From the NCBI RefSeq assembly GCF_000013745.1, contig NC_007925.1:1-64000 (forward strand): DNA of 64,000 nt. The letters run 5' to 3'. Position numbers and translations under genes: made by a program. This document shows positions 27,674 through 36,650 of the stretch, piece by piece; the stretch's first letter is position 1; every line of letters starts with the position of its first letter. This DNA is from Rhodopseudomonas_A palustris_F (GTDB lineage Bacteria > Pseudomonadota > Alphaproteobacteria > Rhizobiales > Xanthobacteraceae). The notes below the pieces were generated by a model, which searched no databases, was not told the DNA's origin, and saw nothing but the letters and a program-made list of their open reading frames with translations.

Positions 27674-29266
27674 TCAATGCCTAAAATGCCGCACGCCGGT
27701 GAACACCATGGCGATGCCGGCGTCGTCGGCGGCCTTGATCACCTCGTCGTCGCGCACCGAGCCGCCGGGCTGGATCACCGCGGTGGCGCCGGCCTCGATG
27801 CAGGCCAGCATGCCGTCGGCGAACGGGAAGAACGCATCGGAGGCCACCACCGAGCCCTTGGTCATCGGCGCGGCGAGCTTCAGCTCGGCCGCCGCATCCT
27901 CGGCCTTGCGCGCGGCGATCCGCGCGGAGTCGACGCGGCTCATCTGGCCGGCGCCGATGCCGACGGTGGCGAGGTCTTTCGCATACACAATCGTGTTGGA
28001 CTTCACGTGCTTGGCGACCCGGAAGGCGAATTTCAGATCGCGCAGCTCGGCCTCGGTCGGCTGCCGCTTGGTAACCGCCTTCAGCGCCATATCCTCGACC
28101 ACGGCGTTATCGCGCGACTGCACCAACAGACCGCCGGCCACCGTCTTGTAGGTGAGCCCAGGCGCGCGCGGATCCGGCAATTGGCCGGCCAGCAGCAGCC
28201 GCAGATTCTTCTTCGCGGCAACGATCGCGATCGCCTCGTCCGTGGCGTCGGGCGCGATGATCACTTCGGTGAAGATCTCGGTGATGGCGCGCGCGGCCTC
28301 GGCATCCAGGGTGCGGTTCAGCGCCACGATGCCGCCGAACGCGGAGGTCGAATCGCAGGCCAGCGCCGACCGATAGGCGGCCAGCAGGCTCGAGCCCTCC
28401 GCCACACCACAGGGGTTGGCGTGCTTGACGATGACGCAGGCCGCAGTGCGCGTGGCGTCGAACTCGCCGATGCACTCATAGGCGGCGTCGGTATCGTTGA
28501 TGTTGTTGTAGGATAGTTCCTTGCCCTGGATCTGCCGCGCGGTGGCGACGCCCGGGCAGTGATCCGGGGTGCGGTAGAACGCAGCACTCTGGTGCGGGTT
28601 TTCGCCGTAGCGCAGGCTCTGGATCAGCCGGCCACCGATGGCGCGGAAATCCGGCGCCGCGGTCTTCAGCTGATCGGCGAACCAGTTGGAGATCGCCGCG
28701 TCGTAAGCCGCGGTGCGCGCATAGGCCTTGGCGGCGAGCTTCTTGCGCAAGGTCAGTGTCGTTGCGCCCTTGTTGGCCGCGAGTTCGTCGAGCACCGCCT
28801 GATAATCGGCGGCTTCCACCACCACCGCGACGTCGTCGTGGTTTTTCGCAGCGGCGCGGATCATCGCCGGCCCGCCGATGTCGATGTTCTCGATGCAGTC
28901 TTCGTAACCGGCGCCTTTGTCGACGGTGGCCTCGAACGGATAGAGGTTGACCACCAACAGGTCGATCGGCGCGATGTCGTGGTCGGCCATCGCCTTGACG
29001 TGCTCGGCATTGCCGCGGACCGCCAACAGGCCGCCGTGCACCTTCGGATGCAGGGTCTTGACCCGGCCGTCCATCATTTCCGGAAAGCCGGTGAGCTCGG
29101 AGACATCCTTGACCGCGAGCCCGGCAGCGGCGATCGCTTTGGCGGTGCCGCCGGTGGAGACCAGTTCGACGCCGTGGTCGACCAGCGCGCGGGCGAAGTC
29201 GATCAGGCCCGCTTTATCGGAAACGGACAGAAGAGCGCGGGTCACGCGGCGCGGGTGGTCGGTCAT
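27674..29266 (-). CDS. purH: Bifunctional AICAR transformylase/IMP cyclohydrolase PurH
   Basis: PurH catalyses the last two steps of IMP synthesis. I set the start at the ATG at 29266 (MTDHPRRVTRALLSVSDKAGL), which gives 530 residues and the conserved family N-terminus; the frame is open further upstream but that part is basic low-complexity sequence. The N-terminal cyclohydrolase domain has LVSTGGTAKAI and HPKVHGGLL; the transformylase domain has LRYGENPHQSAAFY, VKHANPCGVA, and the C-terminal GGSVRDDEVI. No clear ribosome site precedes the ATG. Convergent with the MFS gene. Confidence 0.96.
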   Translation of the reverse strand: MTDHPRRVTRALLSVSDKAGLIDFARALVDHGVELVSTGGTAKAIAAAGLAVKDVSELTGFPEMMDGRVKTLHPKVHGGLLAVRGNAEHVKAMADHDIAPIDLLVVNLYPFEATVDKGAGYEDCIENIDIGGPAMIRAAAKNHDDVAVVVEAADYQAVLDELAANKGATTLTLRKKLAAKAYARTAAYDAAISNWFADQLKTAAPDFRAIGGRLIQSLRYGENPHQSAAFYRTPDHCPGVATARQIQGKELSYNNINDTDAAYECIGEFDATRTAACVIVKHANPCGVAEGSSLLAAYRSALACDSTSAFGGIVALNRTLDAEAARAITEIFTEVIIAPDATDEAIAIVAAKKNLRLLLAGQLPDPRAPGLTYKTVAGGLLVQSRDNAVVEDMALKAVTKRQPTEAELRDLKFAFRVAKHVKSNTIVYAKDLATVGIGAGQMSRVDSARIAARKAEDAAAELKLAAPMTKGSVVASDAFFPFADGMLACIEAGATAVIQPGGSVRDDEVIKAADDAGIAMVFTGVRHFRH

Positions 29267-29425
29267 GAGGAGAATCCCGGTATAATAATGTGGGTTACGG
29301 GCGGCCGGCCGGTTGCGGCGGGCGCCGAATTCAAGCGCGCGCCGTAGCACGGTTTGCCGGGCGGTGAAACCTCGGATCGCCGGAGAAGCGGCGGTTACGC
29401 GGCTCGCGCGCGATGCTTCCGCCCG

Positions 29426-31204
29426 TCAAGATCGCGATGGGGTCGGCGGCGGCAGCGGCAACTCGGCCTGGCCGCGGTTATTGCGCCGCGCAGCGGTGGC
29501 CGCCGGCGAGCTCGGCGAGCGGACGAAGTTCCAGCGGATCGAGGAGGTGTGGCGGGCGTCCTGCCGGATCACGATCTGCACGGTGCGGCGCGGCCCGTCA
29601 TTGCCGGCAAGAAACACGCTGTCCTCGAGCTCGACCTTGTCGTCGAGCGCCTCGAAGGTCCAGACCTCGCGGTTCGGCAGCACCAGCATGACGCCGCGGG
29701 CGTCGGTGAGCCGGCTGGCCTTGACCGCAGGGTGCAGATGAAACCGCACCGCATAGCTGGCGTCATTGCCCTTGATCCGCGCGCCCGGCGCCGCCGCGAC
29801 GGTGTCCTCGCCGTCCAGCCGCGAGCCGTCGACGGAAGCCATCAGCACGCGGCGATGGGTCACCCCGAACCGCGACTGATAGCCGTCATGCGACATGTTC
29901 AGCATCACGCCCTCGGCACCGACCTCGCGATAATGCTCGACATGGACCGGCCCGGAGACGATCGGCGCGCCGTTCAGGAAACGTTTCATCGAGGAGCGCT
30001 CGACGAACTGGCACGACGAGGTTTCGCGGTAGGTCACGGTGGAATGCGCCGCGGTGCCGCGGGCGAAGCTGCGCCAGTTCTCCCGGCCGGTGGCGGGGAT
30101 GCCGCAATTGACCACGACGCGGCAGCCGGCCACCGACATTTCGAACGACAAGCAGCCAGCATGGGCCTCGTCGCTGACGGCCGGCGGCGGCGGCGGGCCG
30201 GTGTCGACGATCACCGTCATGGTGCCGGCGTCGAGCCGCTGGAAACCGGTGTGCGGCATGCTCGACATCGGGCTGCCGTGGGTATCGTCATAGGCCAGCA
30301 GCGTCGCCAAGAGATCCGACGGCGCGCTGCTCATGCCGTTGAACAGCGCGAAACTGCCGTCGCCGTGGCGGAAGAACCGCAGCATCGGCATCATCCGGTC
30401 GATCGCGTTCAACAGCGCCGGCGGCGGCGCGATGTTGCGCGCGGCGAAGGTCTGGCGCAGCGGCAGCAGGTCGATCATCAGTTCGATCAGCGCGCCGGGA
30501 TTGCGCGAGATGTGGCCGCCGTCGGCCAGAATCTGCCGCTGCAGCTCGTCGGACAATTTGCGCGAGGCGGCGCGGATATGGCGCGCCTGGTTGGCGAGAC
30601 AGAGCGAGGCGTAGCACAGCGCGATCAAGACCTGCAGCCGCGGCACGCCGTCGGCGATGTCCGGGGTGATGTAGCGCAGGCTGCGGATTTCGCGGGTCAA
30701 CCCGCGCAGATAGCGGCGATAGAACCGGCCGTCGGTGTCGCTGAGCACCAACGGCGCCTGCGACAACAGCGAGATCACCCGGCGCGCCAGCACGTCGGGC
30801 CGCCGACCGACCGGCCGGTTGTGCGACATGTTGGAGATCCAGTCGTCGACCAGCGAGCGGGCATTGGCGCGGGTGATCGCGGTGTCGGCGGCACGCAGGT
30901 GGCGCAGCCAGCCGAAGCCGAGCAACGCCACCTCCCAGTCGTCCGAGGGCGGCGCGTAATCGAAGATCGAACGACCGTGGCAGGTGACGATCTTGCCGGC
31001 GAACACGAAACGTCCGGCGTAGATTTCGGCGGCGCGCGTGGCGTCGGCGGTGCGCAGATCGTGCGGCGCGATGATCAGCCGGTCGGTGCGACCGGGCCAC
31101 AGCCGCGACAACGCCACCGAGCCCGCCGAGGCGCGCGCCATCAGGTTGCGCGCAAAACGGCCCAGGATCAGCGTCGACAATCGTCTGCGATAGGCTACCG
31201 ACAC
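29426..31204 (-). CDS. Heparinase II/III family protein
   Basis: The 592-residue protein belongs to the heparinase II/III-like family of alginate and glycosaminoglycan lyase relatives. It has a helical toroid N-terminal part (about 60-330, with LVDDWIS and LQRQILADGGHISRNPGA) and a beta-sandwich C-terminal domain with HAGCLSFEMS, and GTAAHSTVTY with the conserved His. Members without a signal peptide in alphaproteobacteria sit beside purH and rsmB, as here; their substrate is unknown. The start is a GTG at 31204 with only a weak ribosome site; an ATG 21 codons further in is an alternative. The 277 nt upstream are AT-rich and probably carry the promoter. Confidence 0.85.
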   Translation of the reverse strand: MSVAYRRRLSTLILGRFARNLMARASAGSVALSRLWPGRTDRLIIAPHDLRTADATRAAEIYAGRFVFAGKIVTCHGRSIFDYAPPSDDWEVALLGFGWLRHLRAADTAITRANARSLVDDWISNMSHNRPVGRRPDVLARRVISLLSQAPLVLSDTDGRFYRRYLRGLTREIRSLRYITPDIADGVPRLQVLIALCYASLCLANQARHIRAASRKLSDELQRQILADGGHISRNPGALIELMIDLLPLRQTFAARNIAPPPALLNAIDRMMPMLRFFRHGDGSFALFNGMSSAPSDLLATLLAYDDTHGSPMSSMPHTGFQRLDAGTMTVIVDTGPPPPPAVSDEAHAGCLSFEMSVAGCRVVVNCGIPATGRENWRSFARGTAAHSTVTYRETSSCQFVERSSMKRFLNGAPIVSGPVHVEHYREVGAEGVMLNMSHDGYQSRFGVTHRRVLMASVDGSRLDGEDTVAAAPGARIKGNDASYAVRFHLHPAVKASRLTDARGVMLVLPNREVWTFEALDDKVELEDSVFLAGNDGPRRTVQIVIRQDARHTSSIRWNFVRSPSSPAATAARRNNRGQAELPLPPPTPSRS

Positions 31205-31481
31205 CTGCGTTAGTGCCCCGAATCCGAAGTTCGCTTCACGTTCGGCACCCTCTCTTACGGCATTCGATTCAAGTGGAGGCTTGACGCCCGCTTGACCGGC
31301 CTGACGAACTCAACCGGGGGGACCCACGCAAAGACCAAGACCGTTGTGAACCAGAACCAAGCAGAGTTAACGAAAATTCTCTGCAAATCTTTTAATCCGG
31401 AAACGGGCGGGCACACCATCCCGCCGCAACGCCGCGGGAAAACCCCGGCGATGCGGCGCGGGCTTTGGAAAAAATGAAGTC

Positions 31482-32834
31482 CTACAGCGGCTTGACCAGC
31501 CGCGCCGCATAGAACCCGTCGAGCCCGCCGAGCCGCGGATCGGGGTGCGGCAGGTGGCACGGCAGGGTGCGCAACGCGCCGTCGGGGGTGATCAGGTCGC
31601 CGAGCCCGGCCACTTCGCTGGAATCGACCGGGGCGCGGCGCATCCCGGAATTGCCCGCCAAGAGCGCCGCGATGGCGACTTCGCCCTCTTCCGGCTCCAG
31701 CGAACAGGTGCAGTAGACCAGGGTTCCGCCCGGCTTCAGCAACGACACCGCCTTGTGCAACAGCCGCTGCTGTTGCGCCGCCAGCGCGCCGATGTCGGCC
31801 TCCTGCTTGAGCCAGGCGACGTCGGGATGGCGACGGATGGTGCCGGTTGACGAGCACGGCGCGTCCAGCAGCACGGCATCGAAGCCGTCGCCGCCGTTGC
31901 CCGGCCATTCGGCGGCATCCGCCACCGCGGTCTCCGCCGGCAGCCCCAACCGGCCGAGGTTTTCCCGCAACCTTGCGACCCGGCTCTGCGAGCGGTCGAT
32001 CGCGGTCACCCAGGCGCCGGCATTGCAGAGTTGCGCGGTCTTGCCGCCGGGCGCGGCGCAAAGATCGGCCACGGATTTTCCGGTGAGATCGCCGAACAGC
32101 CGCGCCGGCAACGCTGCGGCCGCGTCCTGCACCCACCATTGGCCGTCGTCGAAGCCCGGCAGCATTTTCACCGAGCCTTGCAACAGCGTCCGCACCGTGC
32201 CGGTCGGCAGAACTTCGCCATGCAGCCGGCTCGCCCAAGCCTCGGCGTCGGACTTCACGGAGAGATCGAGCGAGGGTTCCTCGCCGATTGCGCGGGCGAT
32301 GGCGCGCGCGGTGTCGGCGCCGTAATGCGCGCTCCAGCGCGCCAGCAGCCACGGCGGCACGTCGAGCGACTGGCCCTGCACCTCGTCGATCAACGGCTGG
32401 CCCTCGCGGGCGCAACGCCGCAGCACGGCGTTGACCAGTCCGGCATATTTCGCCGCGCGCCGATCCGATTGCACGAGGCGCACTGAGAGATCCACCGCGG
32501 CGTGATCCGGCACCTCCATCCACAGAATCTGCGCCGCGCCGATCAGCAGCGCGCTCTGCGCCCGCGGCGCATCGGTCGGCAGGCCGCGGTCGAGCATTCG
32601 CGACAGCACATGGCCCAGCGTTCCGAGCCGACGCAGGATGGTGGCGACCAGCCGGCGCATCAGCGCGCGGTCGCGGTCCGACAGCGTCTTCAGCCCCGGA
32701 TGGGCGGCGGCGCCCTCCAGCTGATCGTCGAGCGTGCGGTGCTTATGCAGCACGCCGTCGAGAATGTCGGCGGCAATACGACGCGCTGCTAGACCGGGCA
32801 CCTCGGCGTGGGGTGCGAATCGGGTTGACGACAT
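31482..32834 (-). CDS. rsmB: 16S rRNA m5C967 methyltransferase RsmB-like (NusB domain)
   Basis: RsmB methylates C967 of 16S rRNA with SAM. The 450-residue protein has an N-terminal NusB-like helical domain (about 15-145) and a C-terminal SAM methyltransferase domain with VADLCAAPGGKTAQL at about 260-274, DAPCSSTGTIRRHPD carrying one catalytic Cys and VYCTCSLEPEEGE carrying the second. These two Cys motifs are diagnostic of the RsmB/Nop2 group. It is divergent from the DUF1674 gene, a neighbour pair seen in other alphaproteobacteria. Confidence 0.93.
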   Translation of the reverse strand: MSSTRFAPHAEVPGLAARRIAADILDGVLHKHRTLDDQLEGAAAHPGLKTLSDRDRALMRRLVATILRRLGTLGHVLSRMLDRGLPTDAPRAQSALLIGAAQILWMEVPDHAAVDLSVRLVQSDRRAAKYAGLVNAVLRRCAREGQPLIDEVQGQSLDVPPWLLARWSAHYGADTARAIARAIGEEPSLDLSVKSDAEAWASRLHGEVLPTGTVRTLLQGSVKMLPGFDDGQWWVQDAAAALPARLFGDLTGKSVADLCAAPGGKTAQLCNAGAWVTAIDRSQSRVARLRENLGRLGLPAETAVADAAEWPGNGGDGFDAVLLDAPCSSTGTIRRHPDVAWLKQEADIGALAAQQQRLLHKAVSLLKPGGTLVYCTCSLEPEEGEVAIAALLAGNSGMRRAPVDSSEVAGLGDLITPDGALRTLPCHLPHPDPRLGGLDGFYAARLVKPL

Positions 32835-33123
32835 GGGTTGAGATTATCACGTGAGAGCTGGCAACGGGACGACGGCGTGCGCCATCGTGCGGCCGGCCTT
32901 GATGCCACGCGAATATGCCAAATGTAAGAATCCCGCGGCGTCCGATGGTCGGCTTGCACAGCAATCCGCCGATCGGGTTGAAACCCGGTTTGCGATCGCA
33001 GCGCGGCGGGCTTATTCAGAAGCGCCGGCCCTTCAAGAATTGCCGGCGACGATCAGAAACTCGTGCCTGACCGTTGTGCGACACCGATATTGCGAAACGG
33101 TTTGCGATCTGGACGACCTGCCG

Positions 33124-33357
33124 ATGACCGATGAGTCCGAGACCACCGCCGCCGACACCGCCGCACCGCCGCGCAAGGAGCTGCCGCCGGCGGCGCAGCG
33201 CGCGCTCGCCGAAGCCGCGGCCCGGCGCGCCGCGGCCGACGCAAAAGCCTTAGCCGGGTCAGCGGCGCATCCCACCCAGGAGGTCAACGGCCCGAAGGGG
33301 CCGGAACCGACCCGCTACGGCGACTGGGAAACCAAAGGCATCGCCTCGGATTTTTGA
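33124..33357 (+). CDS. DUF1674 protein, SDHAF4-like
   Basis: A 77-residue protein with an Ala-rich N-terminus (RRAAADAKALA) and the family's C-terminal signature GPEPTRYGDWETKGIASDF. Eukaryotic members (SDHAF4/Sdh8) bind the flavinated SdhA subunit of succinate dehydrogenase and promote assembly, so a similar role is likely here though no sdh gene is nearby. I start at the ATG at 33124 (MTDESETT); the frame remains open about 270 nt upstream without similarity. Divergent from rsmB across 289 nt that hold no gene. Confidence 0.88.
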   Translation: MTDESETTAADTAAPPRKELPPAAQRALAEAAARRAAADAKALAGSAAHPTQEVNGPKGPEPTRYGDWETKGIASDF

Positions 33358-33375
33358 GCGGGCGTTAGGATGCGC

Positions 33376-33642
33376 TCAATAGTGGTAACGGCATTGGGCG
33401 ATTTCGATTTGCTGATCTTCCGCCTTGCCCACCACCCGGTAGATCAAACGATGCTCCCCTGAGATTCGCCGCGACCACCAACCTTTGAGGGTGTGTTTGA
33501 GTGGTTCGGGCTTCCCTATGCCCTTGAAAGGGTCGCGCTTGATATCCCGGATAAGATCGTTGATCGCGGCCATCAGCTTTTGATCTGTGGCTTGCCAATG
33601 CAGGTAATCCCGCCAGGCATCCTCGGTCCAGACCAGCTTCAT
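33376..33642 (-). CDS. yoeB: YoeB family ribosome-dependent mRNA interferase toxin
   Basis: YoeB cleaves mRNA in the ribosomal A site when free of its antitoxin. The 88-residue protein keeps the residues shown to matter in E. coli YoeB: Glu46, Arg65 and the C-terminal His-Tyr pair (here His87-Tyr88), and the surrounding DPFKGIGKPEPLKH and SGEHRLIYRV segments. The gene starts 10 nt after yefM, the usual antitoxin-first order. All catalytic positions are present, so the toxin should be active. It is convergent with the DUF1674 gene, only 18 nt away. Confidence 0.95.
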   Translation of the reverse strand: MKLVWTEDAWRDYLHWQATDQKLMAAINDLIRDIKRDPFKGIGKPEPLKHTLKGWWSRRISGEHRLIYRVVGKAEDQQIEIAQCRYHY

Positions 33643-33652
33643 GAACCGCGCA

Positions 33653-33913
33653 CTACTCGGTCGGCTCGATCAACTCGCGCGCGGTTAAACGACCGGCATC
33701 GGCCTCTTCGATCGATCGCAACAGTCGAACCGCGTTGGCCGGGCTTTTCAACAGATGCACCGTCTCCATCAGACCGTCGTAATCATCCTCTGCCATCATC
33801 ACCACGGTTCTGGCATTTTGACGGGTGACGTGAAGCGGTGCGCGGCTATCACACACCTCGTCCATGTAACTGGCGAGGTTTTTTCGCAACTCACTGTAAG
33901 AAATATGGGACAT
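33653..33913 (-). CDS. yefM: YefM family antitoxin
   Basis: An 86-residue Phd/YefM-fold antitoxin starting MSHISYSELRKNLASYMDEV, followed by RTVVMMAEDDYDGLMET, both hallmarks of the family. The C-terminal third (about 55-86) is the toxin-neutralising tail. It represses its own operon together with YoeB. The ATG at 33913 has a strong GGGGAG site about 8 nt upstream. A pair of operator-like GTAC hexamers lies immediately upstream. Confidence 0.95.
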   Translation of the reverse strand: MSHISYSELRKNLASYMDEVCDSRAPLHVTRQNARTVVMMAEDDYDGLMETVHLLKSPANAVRLLRSIEEADAGRLTARELIEPTE

Positions 33914-33929
33914 TTCGCGCTCCCCTAGC

Positions 33930-33947
33930 CGTACCAATATTTGTACA
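33930..33947 (-). promoter_or_regulatory. Candidate YefM operator (two GTAC-centred hexamers)
   Basis: TGTACA at 33942-33947 and CGTACC at 33930-33935 have centres 12 bp apart, 17-34 nt upstream of the yefM ATG. In E. coli the yefM-yoeB operator is built around TGTACA hexamers with the same 12-bp spacing, as I recall from published work. One hexamer here is perfect, the other keeps the GTAC core. Autoregulation by YefM/YoeB is the likely use. Confidence 0.6.
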
Positions 33948-34033
33948 AAGGTCGGTTTTGTCAAGATGGGCCATGGTTGACGCAACCACAGATTGCACTT
34001 GCCTCGACCGCAGAATCGATCTACCTTAGGAAT

Positions 34034-34624
34034 ATGTACCCATATTTCAGAACGAACCCGGCACGCATCGCCCGCTCGCCCTGGCGCGGACGGTTTTCCG
34101 CGGCCCTGCCCTGGGTCTTCGTATTGGGCATGGCGGCAGGGACCATGCTGCCGGCGCGGCACTGGATCCACTGGCCGTTTCCGAGCGCGACCGACTCGTC
34201 GTCATCGGCGCAGCGCGACCGCGAATCTGAAGCGATCTGGCAGCGCGCCGGCAGTGCCGGTGCGCGGCATCCGGTCGATGTGATCCGCACCATCGACGGC
34301 GACACCTTCGAGGCGCGGGTGCATCTGTGGCCCGGGCTCGACATGACGACGCGGGTGCGGCTGCGCGGCATCGACGCGCCGGAATTGAAGGCGCAATGCG
34401 CGCAGGAGCTGAAGCAGGCGGAGGCCGCCGGCGAAGCGCTGCACGCCCTGCTCGGCGAGGGCGAGGTGACGATCTACAATATCGGGCCGGACAAGTATCA
34501 GGGTCGCGTGGTCGCCGATGCCGCCACCAAGCGCACCCCGAACCTGTCCGCGGCCCTGTTGGCGGGCGGCTACGCCCGAGCCTATGAGGGCGGCCACCGC
34601 AACGGCTGGTGCGCCGGGCGCTGA
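34034..34624 (+). CDS. Thermonuclease (SNase) domain protein, membrane anchored
   Basis: The 196-residue protein has a single N-terminal hydrophobic segment (about 24-42), most likely an uncleaved anchor, then a staphylococcal-nuclease-like domain from about 80. Conserved features are VIRTIDGDTFEARV, the RLRGIDAPELK loop carrying the catalytic Arg and Glu equivalents, and GRVVADA with the second Arg. This suggests a periplasm-facing Ca2+-dependent nuclease. I start at the ATG at 34034; the open frame extends upstream through the yefM promoter without similarity. Convergent with the alkaline phosphatase gene, 2 nt apart. Confidence 0.82.
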   Translation: MYPYFRTNPARIARSPWRGRFSAALPWVFVLGMAAGTMLPARHWIHWPFPSATDSSSSAQRDRESEAIWQRAGSAGARHPVDVIRTIDGDTFEARVHLWPGLDMTTRVRLRGIDAPELKAQCAQELKQAEAAGEALHALLGEGEVTIYNIGPDKYQGRVVADAATKRTPNLSAALLAGGYARAYEGGHRNGWCAGR

Positions 34625-34626
34625 GC

Positions 34627-36375
34627 TTAATCCTTCGCCGGCGCCAAACCGAGCGCGTCGGCGATCACCCGGAACACCTCGGTATTGTCCATCGAACCAT
34701 GCACGCGGTCGCTGCCGGGGCCGACCGCGGTCAGGATCACGTCTTCGCCGGAATGCACGCTGGCGTTCATCATCGCCGGCAGATTGCCGAACCGCAGCAC
34801 CGCGCCGGGCACATCCTTGTATTTCTCGTTGGCCTTGAAGGTGCCAGCCTCGGCCTTCTCGGTCGGCTCGTTCGGATTGTCGAGCTTCGGCCGATAGGTT
34901 TCGTAGTGGTCAGGCAGGCTCGCCGAAAAGATCGCCAGCCGGCGGTTGACGTCGACCCGCGACGGATAGCCGTCCTTGTCGGGCGCCGGATAGTCCGGGA
35001 AGCCGGCTTTCTCATAGACCCCGACGCGCTCACGTAGCGGCACGTTCGGCACCGTGGTCATATCGTCGTTGATGGTGCCGACCAGCGCGTTCGGATGGTT
35101 GTGATCGGCCAGCACCAGGATCAGCGTGTCGTCGCCGCGCGCCGCCGACCAGTCGCGCGCCTGGCGCACCGCGTTATCGAGCATGATAGTGTCGTACACC
35201 GCCCGTTCCATGTCGAGCGCGTGGGCGTATTTGTCGATCAGCCCGGATTCCACCATCAGGAAGAAGCCGTTGGGATTTTTCGACAGCACCGAAAGCGCCG
35301 CGCCGAGCTGCTCGGTGAGATCCGGCTGGTTGGGATTCTTCTTCACCCCGCCGCCCTTGAGGAGTTTGCGGTCGAGCACACCGTCCATATTGCCGGGCGC
35401 GAACAGCCCGAGCAGCTTCTGGGTGTCGGGTTTGGCGGCGCCGAGTTCGGCCGCATTGGTCGCCACCGTGTAGCCGGCGTCGCGGAATTTCGCGACGTAG
35501 TCGGCGTCGTCGCGGCGCTTCGAGCCCGGCGCGCCTTTCGGCAGGAAATTCGCAGCGCCGCCGCCCATCAGCACGTCGGGCTTGGCGGCGAAATATTGCG
35601 CGACGATTTCGTCATAGGCGGCGCGCCGCCTGGTATGCGCCAGCATCGCCGCCGGGGTGGCGTCCTCGATCTCGGTATTGGTGACGATGCCGACCGCCAG
35701 GCCGAGCCTGCGCTTGGCCAAGCTGCCGATGGTCTCGACCTGCGGATCGTCGAACGGGCTCGCGGTGCGGTCGGCGTAAACGCCCATGGCATTGACCGCG
35801 GCCTTGTGGCCGGTGGCGTAGGCCGAAGCGGCATTGGCCGAATCGGTGATGATCGAATCCGAGCCCGCTGTCGCCACCAGCGCCATCTGCGGCATGTCGT
35901 CGATCGCAAGCTTGCCGAGGCTCTTGCCCTCGACGATGCCCTTGGATAATAGCCGCGCCGCGATGCGGTGCGCTGGCGACAGCCCGTCGCCGATGAACAG
36001 GATGACGTTCTTGGCCTTGCGCGGCCCGGTGTCGTAGACATTCCAGGCGACGCTGCGGCTCAAGCTGCCGTCGCTGGCCTCGATCACGTAGCGGCCGGGC
36101 TTCGTCAGCGCCACCTCGCGCAACAGCAGCGCCGATTGCTCCTTGCCGTCCTCGCGGACGATGAACTCGGCGGCGCGGCCGAAGGCGCCGGTGGTGTCCG
36201 CGCCGTTGACGGTGACCTTCAGCTTGGCGGGATCGACGACGCCGGGAAACTCGACCTTGAAGTCGAACCGGCTGCCCGCCAGGATGTCCGCGCGATCGAT
36301 CGGATAGATGGTCTGCGCAAACGCGGCCGTTCCCGACATCAGAAGGGCAAAGGTGGCGGCAAGCGGTTTGATCAT
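34627..36375 (-). CDS. Alkaline phosphatase (PhoA-type fold), secreted
   Basis: The 582-residue protein has a signal peptide (about 1-20, cleavage near AFAQT), an N-terminal Ig-like domain (about 25-115) and an alkaline phosphatase core. The core shows FIGDGLSPAHR (metal-binding Asp), TDSANAASAYATG with the nucleophilic Ser, and LVLADHNH, plus the C-terminal HSGEDVILTAVGPGSD. It hydrolyses phosphate monoesters in the periplasm. A Pho-box-like pair (CCGTCAC-N4-CCATCCT on the minus strand near 36411-36430) is only a weak match. GGAG lies 8 nt before the ATG. The substrate range cannot be read from sequence. Confidence 0.92.
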   Translation of the reverse strand: MIKPLAATFALLMSGTAAFAQTIYPIDRADILAGSRFDFKVEFPGVVDPAKLKVTVNGADTTGAFGRAAEFIVREDGKEQSALLLREVALTKPGRYVIEASDGSLSRSVAWNVYDTGPRKAKNVILFIGDGLSPAHRIAARLLSKGIVEGKSLGKLAIDDMPQMALVATAGSDSIITDSANAASAYATGHKAAVNAMGVYADRTASPFDDPQVETIGSLAKRRLGLAVGIVTNTEIEDATPAAMLAHTRRRAAYDEIVAQYFAAKPDVLMGGGAANFLPKGAPGSKRRDDADYVAKFRDAGYTVATNAAELGAAKPDTQKLLGLFAPGNMDGVLDRKLLKGGGVKKNPNQPDLTEQLGAALSVLSKNPNGFFLMVESGLIDKYAHALDMERAVYDTIMLDNAVRQARDWSAARGDDTLILVLADHNHPNALVGTINDDMTTVPNVPLRERVGVYEKAGFPDYPAPDKDGYPSRVDVNRRLAIFSASLPDHYETYRPKLDNPNEPTEKAEAGTFKANEKYKDVPGAVLRFGNLPAMMNASVHSGEDVILTAVGPGSDRVHGSMDNTEVFRVIADALGLAPAKD

Positions 36376-36459
36376 CGGAAGAGCTCCGAGCTGAGAAAGC
36401 GCGAAGCCTAGGATGGCTTTGTGACGGTTCGATTACGCGGCCGATGACGCAAACGACGC

Positions 36460-36586
36460 GTCATTCCGGGGCGGGAGGGCGCAGCCCGAGCGAACCCGGA
36501 ATCTTGCGGCAAGGAGTATCAAGGCCGAATACCGGGCGAGATTCCGGGGGCGCTTGCCGCTGGCGCGGCTCGCGCCCCGGAATGAC
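36460..36586. repeat. GTCATTCCGGG palindromic element, long form
   Basis: A 127-bp element bounded by GTCATTCCGGG and CCCCGGAATGAC, with inner inverted arms CCCGGAATCTTG and CGAGATTCCGGG. The 49-bp element at 27575-27623 has the same ends, and 9807-9871 resembles the inner arms. It lies between the alkaline phosphatase start and the argG end; the phosphatase promoter should lie to its left. Confidence 0.82.
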
Positions 36587-36650
36587 AAATTTGAATGCGG
36601 CCTGATAGCCGCGCTTGCGCCGGCGGAACGTGCGCCGGCGGACGCCCGCT

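Noticed and set aside
31255..31420. A 54-residue frame with a hydrophobic segment upstream of the heparinase gene
   Set aside because: The start lacks a ribosome site and the region is AT-rich, more like the promoter of the downstream gene; kept only as a remote possibility.
36411..36430. Pho box upstream of the alkaline phosphatase
   Set aside because: Only about 9 of 14 positions fit the CTGTCAT-N4-CTGTCAT pattern, too weak to list.
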